A stretch of 64,000 nucleotides of DNA from Peribacillus sp. FSL E2-0218 (GTDB lineage: Bacteria; Bacillota; Bacilli; Bacillales; DSM-1321): the NCBI RefSeq assembly GCF_037992945.1, contig NZ_CP150304.1:1181501-1245500 (forward strand), given 5' to 3'. The notes under the pieces are model-generated. The model made no database searches. It had not been told where the DNA came from and worked only from the letters and a program-made list of their open reading frames with translations. This document shows positions 8,871-17,821 of the stretch, one piece after another (positions within the stretch are counted from its first letter, which is position 1; each line of letters opens with the position of its first letter). Position numbers and translations under genes: made by a program.

Positions 8871-8939
8871 TTAAAATATGAAATTTACTATTATGCCAAT
8901 CACGACGATCGCGCCAATCACCATTAAGATTGTTCTCAT
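8871..8939 (-). CDS. Putative 22-aa membrane peptide
   Basis: A very short gene encoding 22 aa, MRTILMVIGAIVVIGIIVNF followed by two more residues. It is one hydrophobic helix with an Arg near its N-terminus, as in single-pass membrane peptides. Support comes from context: GAAGGTG is placed 8 bases before the ATG on the minus strand, and a strong terminator starts 10 bases after the stop. I do not recognise a family. It could be a small membrane protein or a hydrophobic toxin-like peptide; no antitoxin RNA is evident. Confidence 0.5.
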   Translation of the reverse strand: MRTILMVIGAIVVIGIIVNFIF

Positions 8940-8981
8940 TGTAAAAACACCTTCTTCTTTATATAGCATAGTTGGATTCAT

Positions 8982-9290
8982 TTAAATATTGACGGTTTGG
9001 TTCATATGAAAACTTAGTGCGTTTTCATCATTTTCATTACAAATATCCTGTACTTTTTGGAGCATGGCATGTACATTCTCGCCTTCGAGGATGACTTTCA
9101 TGTTTGCACATTCCTGAAGGATGAGCACAAAAGATACGAAGGTGGAAAGCTTTTTGGCATCCACCAATTTATGGTTGCAGATAAAATATATATTTCCTTT
9201 AAATTCTTTTGTAACTTGATATAGGTTCATGATTTGACGCATGGATAATCTTTTATTCGTTTTAATGTCAGAAGAAATTACTTTATTCAT
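8982..9290 (-). CDS. HPr-like protein without the phospho-histidine
   Basis: Protein of 102 aa whose residues 30-95 resemble the HPr fold of phosphotransferase systems: a strand FKGNIYFICN, a helix VDAKKLSTFVSFVLILQ, then a strand MKVILEGENVHAMLQKVQ that corresponds to the ISAEGADE region of HPr. The GIHARPA loop with the catalytic His is absent, so it is unlikely to transfer phosphate and may be regulatory. AAAGGAG lies 10 bases before the ATG. It has no operon partner: the 22-aa gene lies downstream on the same strand after a 42-base gap. The assignment to the HPr superfamily rests on pattern only and is moderate; otherwise it is a hypothetical protein. Confidence 0.5.
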   Translation of the reverse strand: MNKVISSDIKTNKRLSMRQIMNLYQVTKEFKGNIYFICNHKLVDAKKLSTFVSFVLILQECANMKVILEGENVHAMLQKVQDICNENDENALSFHMNQTVNI

Positions 9291-9486
9291 TGTCGTTTAC
9301 TCCTTTGGTTTTTATACTTTTTCAATAAAAAGCATAATCAAGATGTCGATTAAGCTACAATTTTTAAAAAGATGAACAAGCATATTCGGTCTTATTTATG
9401 TAATTGTTAGCGAGTTATGTTGTATATTTACCCGTGTAAAAGTATTTGAAACCTTTTTGGCATATACAATTTTGAAGGGAGAAGGA

Positions 9487-10665
9487 ATGATGCTAACACT
9501 TATTAAAAATGGGGAGATTTATGGCCCGGAATATATGGGTCAAAAAGATATCCTTCTGGTTGGAAGGCAAATAGGATTCCTTGAGGATACGATTGATGCA
9601 CCTGCCAATTTCGTTGAAATGGAAGTGATAGATGCGAGCGGTCAAATCGTAGTTCCGGGGTTTATCGATGCTCATGTACATATTATCGGCGGAGGCGGGG
9701 AAGGAGGCTTCAAGACGAGGACACCTGAAATCCAATTGACGGATGCGACGCTGGCAGGAATAACGACATTGGTCGGTGTTATCGGAACGGATGGAACGAC
9801 AAGGACGATGCCGGCACTGATAGCTAAAGCGAAAGCTCTTGAAGAGGAAGGGATAAGCTGCTTCGTCCATACCGGCTCCTATCATGTTCCAGTCAAGACA
9901 TTGACAGGGAAGGTCGAGGACGATTTGATCCTTATCGATAAAATCATCGGTGTCGGTGAAATTGCCATCGCAGATCACCGATCTTCGCAACCGACTGCGG
10001 CAGAACTTGCCAAACTTGCCTCGCAGGCCCGTAATGGAGGCCTGCTGTCCGGGAAAGGCGGAATCGTGAACATGCATGTGGGGGATAGCCTAAATCAATT
10101 GAAGGTGATCGAAGAAGTCGTCGAGACAACGGATATTCCAATCACTCAGTTTTACCCGACGCATATTAATCGAAATCCGCATGTTTTCAAAGCGGGGTTG
10201 TTATATGCAAAAAAAGGCGGCTATATCGATTTTACGACGAGTACGGTCAAGAAGTTCCTGGAGGAAGGGGAAGTGAAAGCAAGTACAGCAATAAAAATGG
10301 CCCTCGAGGGAGGAGTCGATATCAATCAGATCACCTTAACTTCAGATGGGCAAGCAAGTCTTCCTGACTTTGATGATGACGGGAAACTGAGAGGATTGGG
10401 CATAGGTACATGCATGTCCCTCTATGACTCCGTGGTCGATGCGATTTTGGTGGATGGAGTAACAACGGCCGATGCCATGCGAGTCGTGACGGAAAATCCG
10501 GCGAATATCCTAAAACTCGCAAAAAAGGGCCGGCTTAAAGCAGGGAATGATGCCGATATAATCATAATGGATAAGGAAACGTTCGAAATCGATATCGTCA
10601 TTGCAATGGGACAAATCATGGTCAAAGATGGAGCGGCGGTGGTGAAAGGAATATTTGAAAGATAG
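9487..10665 (+). CDS. iadA: Isoaspartyl dipeptidase (beta-aspartyl peptidase)
   Basis: Zinc metallopeptidase of the amidohydrolase superfamily (392 aa) that cleaves beta-aspartyl dipeptides formed by protein ageing. The N-terminal beta-sandwich is followed by GFIDAHVHIIGGGGEGG, the HxH metal ligands with the IadA-type glycine run. The carbamylated Lys region, a second His (HVGDSLNQL) and a third (YPTHINRNPHVF) follow, and the final Asp is in TLTSDGQASLPDFD. The length agrees with E. coli IadA (390 aa). The reading frame extends upstream to 9457, but GGGAGAAGGA directly precedes ATGATG at 9487/9490. The gene stands alone, 44 bases after its stop begins a region with a fragment of an IS end. 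Confidence 0.92.
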   Translation: MMLTLIKNGEIYGPEYMGQKDILLVGRQIGFLEDTIDAPANFVEMEVIDASGQIVVPGFIDAHVHIIGGGGEGGFKTRTPEIQLTDATLAGITTLVGVIGTDGTTRTMPALIAKAKALEEEGISCFVHTGSYHVPVKTLTGKVEDDLILIDKIIGVGEIAIADHRSSQPTAAELAKLASQARNGGLLSGKGGIVNMHVGDSLNQLKVIEEVVETTDIPITQFYPTHINRNPHVFKAGLLYAKKGGYIDFTTSTVKKFLEEGEVKASTAIKMALEGGVDINQITLTSDGQASLPDFDDDGKLRGLGIGTCMSLYDSVVDAILVDGVTTADAMRVVTENPANILKLAKKGRLKAGNDADIIIMDKETFEIDIVIAMGQIMVKDGAAVVKGIFER

Positions 10666-10736
10666 GGTTTCCCCCGCTTATAAAAAACAAGTGATATATA
10701 AGCAAGATCACCAATCTATATTCGTGGTGTTGCCTA

Positions 10737-10808
10737 CAGACTGCAGACAAACTCGGTAAAAATCGAGTTTGTCTATTTTTTATGGCTTGTACCATTTTGA
10801 CGCTGATT
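10737..10808 (+). repeat. Solo 72-bp copy of the IS1182-type left end
   Basis: This stretch matches the first 71 bases of the IS at 4148 with about six mismatches and one single-base insertion, including CAGACTG, the AGACAAACTCG hairpin and TATGGCTTGTAC. No transposase or right end follows. It is either a remnant of a decayed insertion or a short mobile derivative; its hairpin plus T-run could serve as a terminator for iadA. Confidence 0.75.
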
Positions 10809-11208
10809 ATACAGAAGATCTTCCCCCTTTCTCATAAAAAAACGGTTCTTATATCTCAATCGATTTTTGACTGATTCGTTAAACGATTGAACCCAGATAG
10901 CATAACTGAAATGATGAACTATCAAGGAAAGTTTACGAAGTTTTTCCATTAATTTAGCATATATTCAAAATGAAGGCGAAGCATCGGAAAACACAAGCTA
11001 AAAAAAGGCAAAATACGGAAAATTCATTCTATTTAACATGTTATTAAAATCACCGATGTATTATCCTTTTATATAAGTAAATGAAGTTTATGAAAAAGCA
11101 ATTATTCACAGCATAAAAGCCCGGAAAAACGTTTTGGGCTATCATTTCATGACCGTTCGAATCCTTGGTAAGTTTGTGAAATAAATCTAACTTAAGGGGA
11201 GAAATATA
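10809..11208 (+). other. 400-bp region upstream of the 2-oxo acid dehydrogenase operon
   Basis: AT-rich stretch without a supported gene. A stem AGCCC / GGGCT near 11119-11142 and the ribosome site TTAAGGGGAGAAATATA before 11209 are visible. It presumably holds the operon promoter, but I could not fix a convincing -35/-10 pair, nor a sigma-54 site or T-box. Confidence 0.4.
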
Positions 11209-12321
11209 ATGGAAAAGACGGGAAACTCAGTTATGAAAGCGCATTCAAATGAAGGTGAACCAGACATGTATCGTGTATTGAGTGCTGATGGAGAAATCAT
11301 TGAATCCATTGATGGAAAAATCGATAAATCACTGATGCTGAAGATGTATGAAAGCATGCTCTTACTCAGAACTTTTGACCGTAAATCAGTGAATCTCCAA
11401 CGTCAAGGAAGAATGGGGACGTATGCGCCATTCGAAGGGCAGGAGGCAGCCCAGGTAGGGAGTGCATTAGCGTTGTCGGCAGGGGATTGGATGTTTCCCA
11501 CATACCGTGATCATGGAGCGGCAATCATCCACGGGCAGGAATTGTACCGCGTTTTCCTGTACTGGATGGCGCATTTGGAGGGCTCGGTCTGCCCGGAAGG
11601 AAAGAGGATACTGCCTCCTAGCGTCCCCATTGCCACTCAAATGGTTCATGCGGTAGGAACGGCTTGGGCAAGTAAGCTGAAAGGGGAAGAGAATGTGAGC
11701 ATTGCTTATTTTGGTGATGGCGCCACTTCTGAAGGAGACTTTCATGAGGCGCTTAATTTTGCGGGTGTCTATAAAACTCCGACAATCTTTTTCTGCCAAA
11801 ACAATGGCTACGCGATCAGTGTGCCGTTTGAAAAGCAATCCTCCTCTAAAACGATTTCCCAGCGAGCCTCCGCATATGACATTCATGGTGTACGAGTGGA
11901 TGGAAACGATATTTTTGCAGTTTGGCTGACCGTGAGGGAGGCTGTCGAAAGAGCGCTTAGCGGCCTGGGACCCACTCTGATCGAAGCGATTACTTTCCGC
12001 TATGGTGCCCATACTACGGCAGATAACCCGAATATATATCGGAATCAAGACGAAGTTTCAACATTTTGGAGGGAAAATCGCGATCCGATCGACCGTCTTA
12101 AAAAGTATCTGCAAAAAGAAGGTCACTGGAATGAGGAACAGGAAGAAAAGATCATCAAGCAGTTCAATGAATTGATAGATTCCCACCTTCAAAAAGCGGA
12201 AGCTTACCCGAAATCGTCCCCTCTTGAAATGTTCAATCATGTATATGCAGGGGAGTCATGGCATCTAAAGGAACAGCAGCAAGAATTGAGGCAAATCCTG
12301 AAGAAAGGTGTGAAGAAATGA
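11209..12321 (+). CDS. 2-oxo acid dehydrogenase E1 component, alpha subunit (PdhA-like)
   Basis: Thiamine-diphosphate-dependent decarboxylase subunit (370 aa) that starts oxidative decarboxylation of a 2-oxo acid. The thiamine-diphosphate motif reads GDGATSEGDFHEALNFA and ends QNNGYAIS. The region TYRDHGAAIIHG and the phosphorylation-loop equivalent TFRYGAHTTADNP are typical of PdhA/BkdA alpha subunits. Bacterial PdhA is about 370 aa, which matches. It is the first gene of a four-gene operon E1 alpha, E1 beta, E2, E3, and its stop overlaps the next start (ATGA). Substrate could be pyruvate, branched-chain oxo acids or acetoin; the sequence similarity I recall is closest to PdhA, but the nearby amino acid permease and aminotransferase would suit amino-acid-derived oxo acids. 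Confidence 0.88.
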   Translation: MEKTGNSVMKAHSNEGEPDMYRVLSADGEIIESIDGKIDKSLMLKMYESMLLLRTFDRKSVNLQRQGRMGTYAPFEGQEAAQVGSALALSAGDWMFPTYRDHGAAIIHGQELYRVFLYWMAHLEGSVCPEGKRILPPSVPIATQMVHAVGTAWASKLKGEENVSIAYFGDGATSEGDFHEALNFAGVYKTPTIFFCQNNGYAISVPFEKQSSSKTISQRASAYDIHGVRVDGNDIFAVWLTVREAVERALSGLGPTLIEAITFRYGAHTTADNPNIYRNQDEVSTFWRENRDPIDRLKKYLQKEGHWNEEQEEKIIKQFNELIDSHLQKAEAYPKSSPLEMFNHVYAGESWHLKEQQQELRQILKKGVKK

Positions 12322-13304
12322 TGGGTAAAAGTGTAACGATGCTCCAGGCCATTACGGAGGCGATGGATCAAAAGCTTGATCAAGATGATCGTGTCATGAT
12401 TTTGGGTGAGGACATTGGGGTGAATGGAGGGGTTTTTAGATCGACGGAAGGGCTTCATGAGAAGTATGGAGGGAATCGCGTTGTCGATACTCCGTTGGCT
12501 GAGTCAGGAATCATCGGTTCTGCCATCGGTTTATCCCTTAATGGGATGCTGCCGATAGTGGAGATTCAATTCCTTGCCTTTATTTATCCTGGGTTCGAAC
12601 AGCTCGTTTCACATGCAGCACGTATGAGATATCGGACCCGCGGGCAATTCGGGGTGCCCCTGGTGATTCGTACACCATATGGAGCTGGAATAAGAGGTCC
12701 TGAACTTCATTCCGAGAGTGTCGAAACCTTCTTTGCGCATACCCCTGGATTAAAGGTGGTGGCACCAAGCAATCCATACGACGCGAAAGGGCTGCTCATA
12801 TCTGCCATTGAAGATCCGGATCCGGTCATCTTCCTGGAACCGACTAAATTGTATCGGGCTTTTAAGGAAGAAGTACCGGAAGAAATGTACCGAGTACCAA
12901 TCGGTCAGGCAAAAGTGGTCCAGGAGGGAAGTGATCTGACCATTTTTGCCTGGGGGGCCATGTTGAGGGAAGCAGTGAGTGCCGCAAGGAAAATTGAAAA
13001 AGAAAAGGGCTGGAAATGTGAAGTGGTCGACCTTCGTACATTGTATCCCTTGGATCGCGATACGATCGTACAATCCATTAAAAAGACGGGGCGCGCACTG
13101 ATCGTCCATGAAGCCCATAAGACAGCTGGATTAGGTGCGGAAATCATCTCCATCATTAATGATGAAGCGCTTATTTACCTGAAAGCGCCGATTAAACGTG
13201 TGACTGGATTTGATGTGCCGGTGCCGCCGTTTTCAATAGAAGATCATTATCTGCCAACTGTCGAACGTGTTAAACAGGGGATAGTCGAAACGATTTCATT
13301 CTAA
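12318..13304 (+). CDS. 2-oxo acid dehydrogenase E1 component, beta subunit
   Basis: Transketolase-like beta subunit (328 aa) of the E1 heterotetramer. Recognisable blocks are MILGEDIGVNGGVFRSTEGL at the N-terminus, VDTPLAESGIIGSAIGLSLN with the catalytic Glu, TPYGAGIRGPELHSES and LEPTKLYR. The C-terminal half is the transketolase C domain (VVDLRTLYPLDRDTIVQSIKKTGRALIVHEAH split across 340 bases). An upstream in-frame ATG at 12258 would overlap E1 alpha by 64 bases. The ATG at 12318, which overlaps the E1 alpha stop and follows AAAGGTGTGAAG, is the likely start and implies translational coupling. Confidence 0.9.
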   Translation: MMGKSVTMLQAITEAMDQKLDQDDRVMILGEDIGVNGGVFRSTEGLHEKYGGNRVVDTPLAESGIIGSAIGLSLNGMLPIVEIQFLAFIYPGFEQLVSHAARMRYRTRGQFGVPLVIRTPYGAGIRGPELHSESVETFFAHTPGLKVVAPSNPYDAKGLLISAIEDPDPVIFLEPTKLYRAFKEEVPEEMYRVPIGQAKVVQEGSDLTIFAWGAMLREAVSAARKIEKEKGWKCEVVDLRTLYPLDRDTIVQSIKKTGRALIVHEAHKTAGLGAEIISIINDEALIYLKAPIKRVTGFDVPVPPFSIEDHYLPTVERVKQGIVETISF

Positions 13305-13331
13305 TTGTCATTAGGAAGGGGAGGAAGATGC

Positions 13332-14606
13332 ATGATTGAATTCAAACTTCCTGATGTAGGGGAAGGGATGCATGAAGGAGAAATCATCCAATGGCTCATT
13401 AAAGAAGGGGATGCGGTGAAGCAGGATCAACCCATCGTTGAAGTGCAGACGGATAAAGTCAATGCCGAATTGACTGCCCCCATAACAGGTGTGGTCAAGA
13501 ACATACTTTTTTCGGCAGGCGATACTGTGGAAGTGGGGACCACCATATTCACCATTCAAGAAGAGAACGAAGTGTCATTAAAGGACGTAGACCGTAATGA
13601 AAGTGGTGGCCGCCAGGAGCAACCTGGTTATGAAGAAACAAATCGAGTGACAAGTCATGGGCAACTTGATGCAGGACGGGTATTGGCAACACCGTTCGTG
13701 CGTCAAATGGCGAGGGAAATGAAGATTGATCTCCATCAGGTTAAAGGTACTGGACCAGCTGGACGAATAATCGAGAGTGACCTGCAGCAGTTCGTAGAAA
13801 TCAGTTCGTTCTTGCAGGAACACCCCGATCACAACAATGACACGATCCTTCCGGAGCGGGAGCCGAAAAAGAAAGCCAAACAGTCAAAGAGTGCGGAAGC
13901 TGAGCCGGAGGAGCGCATCCTGCTCAAGGGGATCCGTAAGAAAATCGCTGAACATATGGTTAAGTCGGTTTCCTCCATTCCTCATGTGACCCATGTGGAT
14001 GAATTGGAAATGAATGCATTGAAGGAATTGAAGGATCAATTAAAGGTATATTCCGAAGACAAAGAAATCAAATTGACTTTTTTACCGTTTTTCGTCAAGG
14101 CCATCGTCATTGCTTTAAAGGAGTTCCAAACTTTAAACGCTTCAATAGATGATAAGAGCAATGAAATCATCTTGAAACACTATTATCATATTGGAATTGC
14201 AACGAATACGAACGAGGGCCTGATTGTTCCCGTCATTAAACATGCAGATCAAAAAACGATTTTTCAATTGGCTGATGAAATCAGGCAGTTGGCCACCCAA
14301 GCAAGAGAGGGGAAGCTGAGCCTGGAGCAAATTACAGGAAGTACATTCACCATCAGCAATGTAGGTCCGATTGGAGGGATGCACGCGACCCCGATCATCA
14401 ACTATCCGGAAGCGGCGATATTGTCGCTGCATAAAATGGAGCCGCGTATGGTCGTTCGCGATTTGGAGGGTGTTATCCGCTTGATGATGAATATGTCCTT
14501 ATCCTTCGATCACCGCTTGATTGATGGTGTTACAGCTGTGCAGTTCACCAATCGGATCAAGGAACTGCTGGAGAATCCAATTCGTTTAGTTGTGGAGATG
14601 AGATAA
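13332..14606 (+). CDS. 2-oxo acid dehydrogenase E2 component (dihydrolipoamide acyltransferase)
   Basis: Core enzyme of 424 aa that transfers the acyl group from lipoyl to CoA. Domain order: one lipoyl domain at residues 1-78 with the lipoylated Lys in VEVQTDKVNAEL; a peripheral-subunit-binding domain at about 115-150 (ATPFVRQMAREMKIDLHQVK); a Lys/Glu-rich linker; and the catalytic domain from about 195 to the end, with the active-site His-Asp pair in SFDHRLIDGVTAVQF. A single lipoyl domain is like BkdB and B. subtilis PdhC. The frame opens at 13305, but GGAAGGGGAGG sits 8 bases before ATG 13332 (MIEFKLPDVGEG). The stop shares one base with the next ATG (TAATG). Confidence 0.92.
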   Translation: MIEFKLPDVGEGMHEGEIIQWLIKEGDAVKQDQPIVEVQTDKVNAELTAPITGVVKNILFSAGDTVEVGTTIFTIQEENEVSLKDVDRNESGGRQEQPGYEETNRVTSHGQLDAGRVLATPFVRQMAREMKIDLHQVKGTGPAGRIIESDLQQFVEISSFLQEHPDHNNDTILPEREPKKKAKQSKSAEAEPEERILLKGIRKKIAEHMVKSVSSIPHVTHVDELEMNALKELKDQLKVYSEDKEIKLTFLPFFVKAIVIALKEFQTLNASIDDKSNEIILKHYYHIGIATNTNEGLIVPVIKHADQKTIFQLADEIRQLATQAREGKLSLEQITGSTFTISNVGPIGGMHATPIINYPEAAILSLHKMEPRMVVRDLEGVIRLMMNMSLSFDHRLIDGVTAVQFTNRIKELLENPIRLVVEMR

Positions 14607-16030
14607 TGGTAGTAGGGGAAGTTGCTGTAGAAACCGATGTTTTGATCATGGGAGGCGGTCCGGGAGGGTATGCTGCGGCAATCCGTCTCGGACAGCTAGG
14701 GAAAACGGTCGTCCTGGTTGAAAAAGATAGGCTTGGCGGAGTTTGTCTCAATAGGGGGTGCATCCCTTCGAAGGCTCTGATACACACGGCTGACCAATTC
14801 CGGAAGCTTGGCGATTTGGGGGAAATGGGAATCAAGCTTCCCCAGGAAAGGATCACGATGGATCTTAATGTTTGGCAGGATTGGAAGGGAGGAGTCATTT
14901 CCCAGTTGACTCAGGGGATAGCCCATTTATGTAAAGAAAATGGAGTAACGGTTGTTCAAGGTCAAGCGACCTTTTTATCTGATGGCCGGATCGGTGTGGA
15001 AACCGCTGGAGACTTTGAAACCTACAAGTTTGAACATGCAATTATTGCGACGGGATCGAGGCCCTTCATTCCTTCATTCATTGAAGTGGATGGAGAGTTT
15101 ATACTGGATTCGACAGCCTCATTACAGCTGCAGGGAGTTCCAGCCAGCTTGTCGATCATCGGCGGGGGCTATATCGGAATCGAATTGGGCATGGCCTTTG
15201 CAAAGCTAGGGACTAAAGTGACCATCATCGAGATGGCCGACCGCATCCTCCCGCAGATTGCCGAAAACCTGGTCAAGGAGGTTATCCATAATGCGAAGAA
15301 GCTTGGAATGAATCTAATAACCTCGGCAAGGGTGGAAAAGGCGATGGTGGTGGATGGTCAAGTGCATCTTCATATTCACTCGGAAAAACTGGGTACGGAA
15401 GTGATCGTCAGCGAAAAGTCGCTTGTTACAATCGGCAGAATTCCCAATACGGAAGAGATAGGCCTGAATCGGGCTGGGGTCATGATAGGCGAAAAAGGCC
15501 ATATCACAGTGGATATGGAATGCCGAACGAATGTGCCGCACATCTTTGCCATCGGGGACATTACGCCGGGTCCGGCTCTCGCTCATCGGGCGTCGAAGCA
15601 GGGGGTGGTGGCGGCGGAAGTGATCTGTGGGCTGCCAAGTGCCCATGATTCAGCCTATGTGCCATATGTCATCTTCTCCGAGCCGCAAATAGCAGGAGTC
15701 GGGATCACTCGTGAAGAAGCGGAGCGACAGGGCTACAGCGTCAAGACGGGCAAATTCCCTTTCAGCGCGAACGGCAGGGCGCTTGCGACGAATGAAATGA
15801 GAGGGTTTGCTGAAGTGATCGTGGATGAGAAAAGCCACATATTGCTAGGGATGCATATGGTCGGACCTGATGCCTCCAACCTGATAGGCGAAGGCGTCCT
15901 AGCCCTTGAGTTGGCAGCACGGGTCGAAGATATAGCCCTTAGCATCCATCCGCATCCAACTTTATCGGAAGGGTGGATGGAAGCGGCGGAGGCTGCGTTG
16001 GGACATGCGATTCACATCGTGAATAATTAA
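14606..16030 (+). CDS. Dihydrolipoamide dehydrogenase (E3)
   Basis: FAD- and NAD-dependent flavoprotein of 474 aa that reoxidises the lipoyl group of the complex. The N-terminal FAD motif is GGGPGGYAAAIRLGQLGK, followed by the redox disulfide GGVCLNRGCIPSK with Cys47 and Cys52. The NAD-binding motif GGGYIGIELGMAFAKLG begins near 185. FAIGDITPGPALAHRAS is the second FAD motif, and HPHPTLSEGW near the C-terminus carries the catalytic His-Glu dyad. It is the last gene of the operon, and a weak hairpin follows. The genome must also carry a housekeeping pdhD, so this is likely a dedicated paralogue (inference). Confidence 0.93.
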   Translation: MVVGEVAVETDVLIMGGGPGGYAAAIRLGQLGKTVVLVEKDRLGGVCLNRGCIPSKALIHTADQFRKLGDLGEMGIKLPQERITMDLNVWQDWKGGVISQLTQGIAHLCKENGVTVVQGQATFLSDGRIGVETAGDFETYKFEHAIIATGSRPFIPSFIEVDGEFILDSTASLQLQGVPASLSIIGGGYIGIELGMAFAKLGTKVTIIEMADRILPQIAENLVKEVIHNAKKLGMNLITSARVEKAMVVDGQVHLHIHSEKLGTEVIVSEKSLVTIGRIPNTEEIGLNRAGVMIGEKGHITVDMECRTNVPHIFAIGDITPGPALAHRASKQGVVAAEVICGLPSAHDSAYVPYVIFSEPQIAGVGITREEAERQGYSVKTGKFPFSANGRALATNEMRGFAEVIVDEKSHILLGMHMVGPDASNLIGEGVLALELAARVEDIALSIHPHPTLSEGWMEAAEAALGHAIHIVNN

Positions 16031-16046
16031 AATATTCTTAATTCAT

Positions 16047-16068
16047 GGGGATTACCAATGTAGTCCCC
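16047..16068 (+). terminator. Weak terminator after the E3 gene
   Basis: GGGGATTAC / GTAGTCCCC hairpin with one mismatch, 17 bases after the E3 stop. There is no long T-run, so read-through toward the permease gene is possible. Confidence 0.45.
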
Positions 16069-16376
16069 TAATTATAGTGCAATACTAATGACACCGGGGT
16101 TTTGAACCTGTTTTATTGGGGAAATCACCACCAAAAAACGATGCTTGGGCATACAGGAACTGTAAGAGTTTACAATGTTTCCTCTTGTAAAACTACCCGC
16201 ATATTGATATATTTTTATCTTGGTGAAGAAGTGGTTTTTCAAGCAAGCAAGGCATGCTTCCACGCTTTTTCCATAACGGTTGATGAGAATTTAACCTATC
16301 AATTCGCCATTCGCCTGTTGAATGGAGAATTTGACTTTTTATACTGGACATTATGGAATGAAGGAGGCAGATGCAA
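16069..16376 (+). other. Region between E3 and the permease gene
   Basis: About 310 bases with a 5' leader for the permease. It ends in the ribosome site AAGGAGG. I looked for a T-box (no GGGTGGNACCGCG-type motif) and other amino-acid riboswitches and saw none. No gene is supported. Confidence 0.4.
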
Positions 16377-17756
16377 ATGGATTCAAATGGCGGGTCACTT
16401 CAAAGAAGATTGCTGCCGCGACATATTAGCATGATGGCAATGGGAGGGGCAATCGGTACCGGGATTTTTCAAGGAAGTGCCGAAACCATATCATTAGCAG
16501 GACCAGGCGTTATTTTTACTTATATTTTTGCAGGATTATTACTTCTTGTCGTCATGGGGGCCATAGCAGAAATGGCAATCGCCTACCCAAATACGAATAT
16601 GAAAGGCTTCATCCAGAAAGCCTTCGGCAAGCGCAGTTCCTTCATTATTGGCTGGATGTATTGTTTCATGTGGCTGTCCGTCTGTGTCATCGAGGTAGTG
16701 GTGGCAGGCAGCTTCTTGCAATACTGGCTCCCGGCAATCCCGCTATGGGTATTAAGCTTGGCGTGTACAGCCTTGATCATCGGGGTCAACATGATGAATG
16801 TGAAAAATTATGGTGAATTCGAATTTTGGTTTGCCGGCATAAAAATTACCATGATCATCTTATTCATTATCTTGGGGGCCTGTATTTTATTTGGCATCAT
16901 CCCGAGCGGCGGATCCAATTATCTGCAAAACTTTACAGGACATGGCGGTTTCTTTCCTAATGGCTGGATGTCCATCTTTTCCGCATTATTGATCGTGATG
17001 TTCTCATATGGCGGTTCCGAGCTAATCGGATTGACGGTAACGGAGGCAAAGGATGCAGAGCGCATCTTGCCAAAGGTCATCAAAAGCTATATTTGGAGAA
17101 TCATTTTATTCTTCACTTTGCCGATACTTGTTATCTGCGGCTTGATTCCATGGAACGAGATTACCGACCAATCGAGTCCTTTTGTCCAAGTTCTATCGAT
17201 GTCCGGCTTTCAAGGGTCTGCCCACATCATGAACTTCATCCTAATAACGGCTGTCTTATCTGCGGCTAATTCCGGAATATATGGGTGTACCCGGATGTTA
17301 CATTCATTGGCTACAGAAGGGGAAGCGCCAAAAGCGTTTTCATATGTTTCTAAAAATGGCGTTCCGATGTACAGTTTGGTGCTTAGTGCCGTTGTTTTGG
17401 TGGCCGGTTCGATGATCACCTACGTTGCACAGGACGAAGCATTTCTTTTGTTAATGGCGATACCGGGCTTTGTCGTTTCACTAGTATGGATCAGCATTTG
17501 TTTTGCACAGCTAAAACTTCGCCGTTCATATACTGAGGTTCCGAGCTTTAAAGTGTGGGGTTTCCCATATGTAACGACATTTGCAGCCATCATTTTAAGC
17601 ATCATTAGCCTCAGCTTCGTGTTCAGTGAACAAAATCGAATCAGTATCATAACCTGTCTTCTCGTGTTGGCTGCTTTAACCGTCATTTCGATCTTCAAAT
17701 TCAAAAGGGTGGATGGTCAGGAACCAACCATCATAAAAAAGGATATCATTAAATGA
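16377..17756 (+). CDS. Amino acid permease (AAT/APC family)
   Basis: Integral membrane importer of 459 aa with twelve hydrophobic segments. The first helix carries the APC signature GGAIGTGIFQGSAETISLAGPG, and the cytoplasmic loop ELIGLTVTEAKDAERILPK is characteristic of the AAT subfamily. The C-terminal region (FKVWGFPYVTTFAAIIL) is also typical. Substrate cannot be decided; relatives carry Leu/Val, Lys, Arg, His or aromatic amino acids. An ATG at 16371 is only three bases from AAGGAGG, so ATG 16377 at a spacing of nine is favoured. It follows the 2-oxo acid dehydrogenase operon and converges with hisC, sharing a bidirectional terminator. A supply role for the upstream dehydrogenase is possible but unproven. 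Confidence 0.88.
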   Translation: MDSNGGSLQRRLLPRHISMMAMGGAIGTGIFQGSAETISLAGPGVIFTYIFAGLLLLVVMGAIAEMAIAYPNTNMKGFIQKAFGKRSSFIIGWMYCFMWLSVCVIEVVVAGSFLQYWLPAIPLWVLSLACTALIIGVNMMNVKNYGEFEFWFAGIKITMIILFIILGACILFGIIPSGGSNYLQNFTGHGGFFPNGWMSIFSALLIVMFSYGGSELIGLTVTEAKDAERILPKVIKSYIWRIILFFTLPILVICGLIPWNEITDQSSPFVQVLSMSGFQGSAHIMNFILITAVLSAANSGIYGCTRMLHSLATEGEAPKAFSYVSKNGVPMYSLVLSAVVLVAGSMITYVAQDEAFLLLMAIPGFVVSLVWISICFAQLKLRRSYTEVPSFKVWGFPYVTTFAAIILSIISLSFVFSEQNRISIITCLLVLAALTVISIFKFKRVDGQEPTIIKKDIIK

Positions 17757-17767
17757 ATCCACTAAAA

Positions 17768-17801
17768 GATACGGCATGGGCGACAACGACCATGCCGTAT
17801 C
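17768..17801. terminator. Bidirectional terminator between the permease and hisC
   Basis: Perfect 12-bp stem GATACGGCATGG / CCATGCCGTATC with a 10-base loop, flanked by AAAA on the left and TTTTT on the right. It serves two convergent genes. Confidence 0.85.
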
Positions 17802-17821
17802 TTTTTATCCTTCCTTTTAGG

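Noticed and set aside
9440..9486. Possible sigma-54 promoter before iadA (TTGGCAT...)
   Set aside because: The -12 part and spacing do not match TGGCAC-N5-TTGC.
9493..10077. 194-codon minus-strand open frame inside iadA
   Set aside because: It is antisense to a well-supported enzyme gene, has no ribosome site and an amino acid make-up (many Arg, Cys, Ser) typical of a shadow frame.
11467..12048. 193-codon minus-strand open frame inside E1 alpha
   Set aside because: Antisense shadow of the thiamine-diphosphate subunit gene, without family motifs.
16031..16376. T-box or other amino-acid riboswitch before the permease
   Set aside because: No T-box core or lysine-riboswitch motif found.
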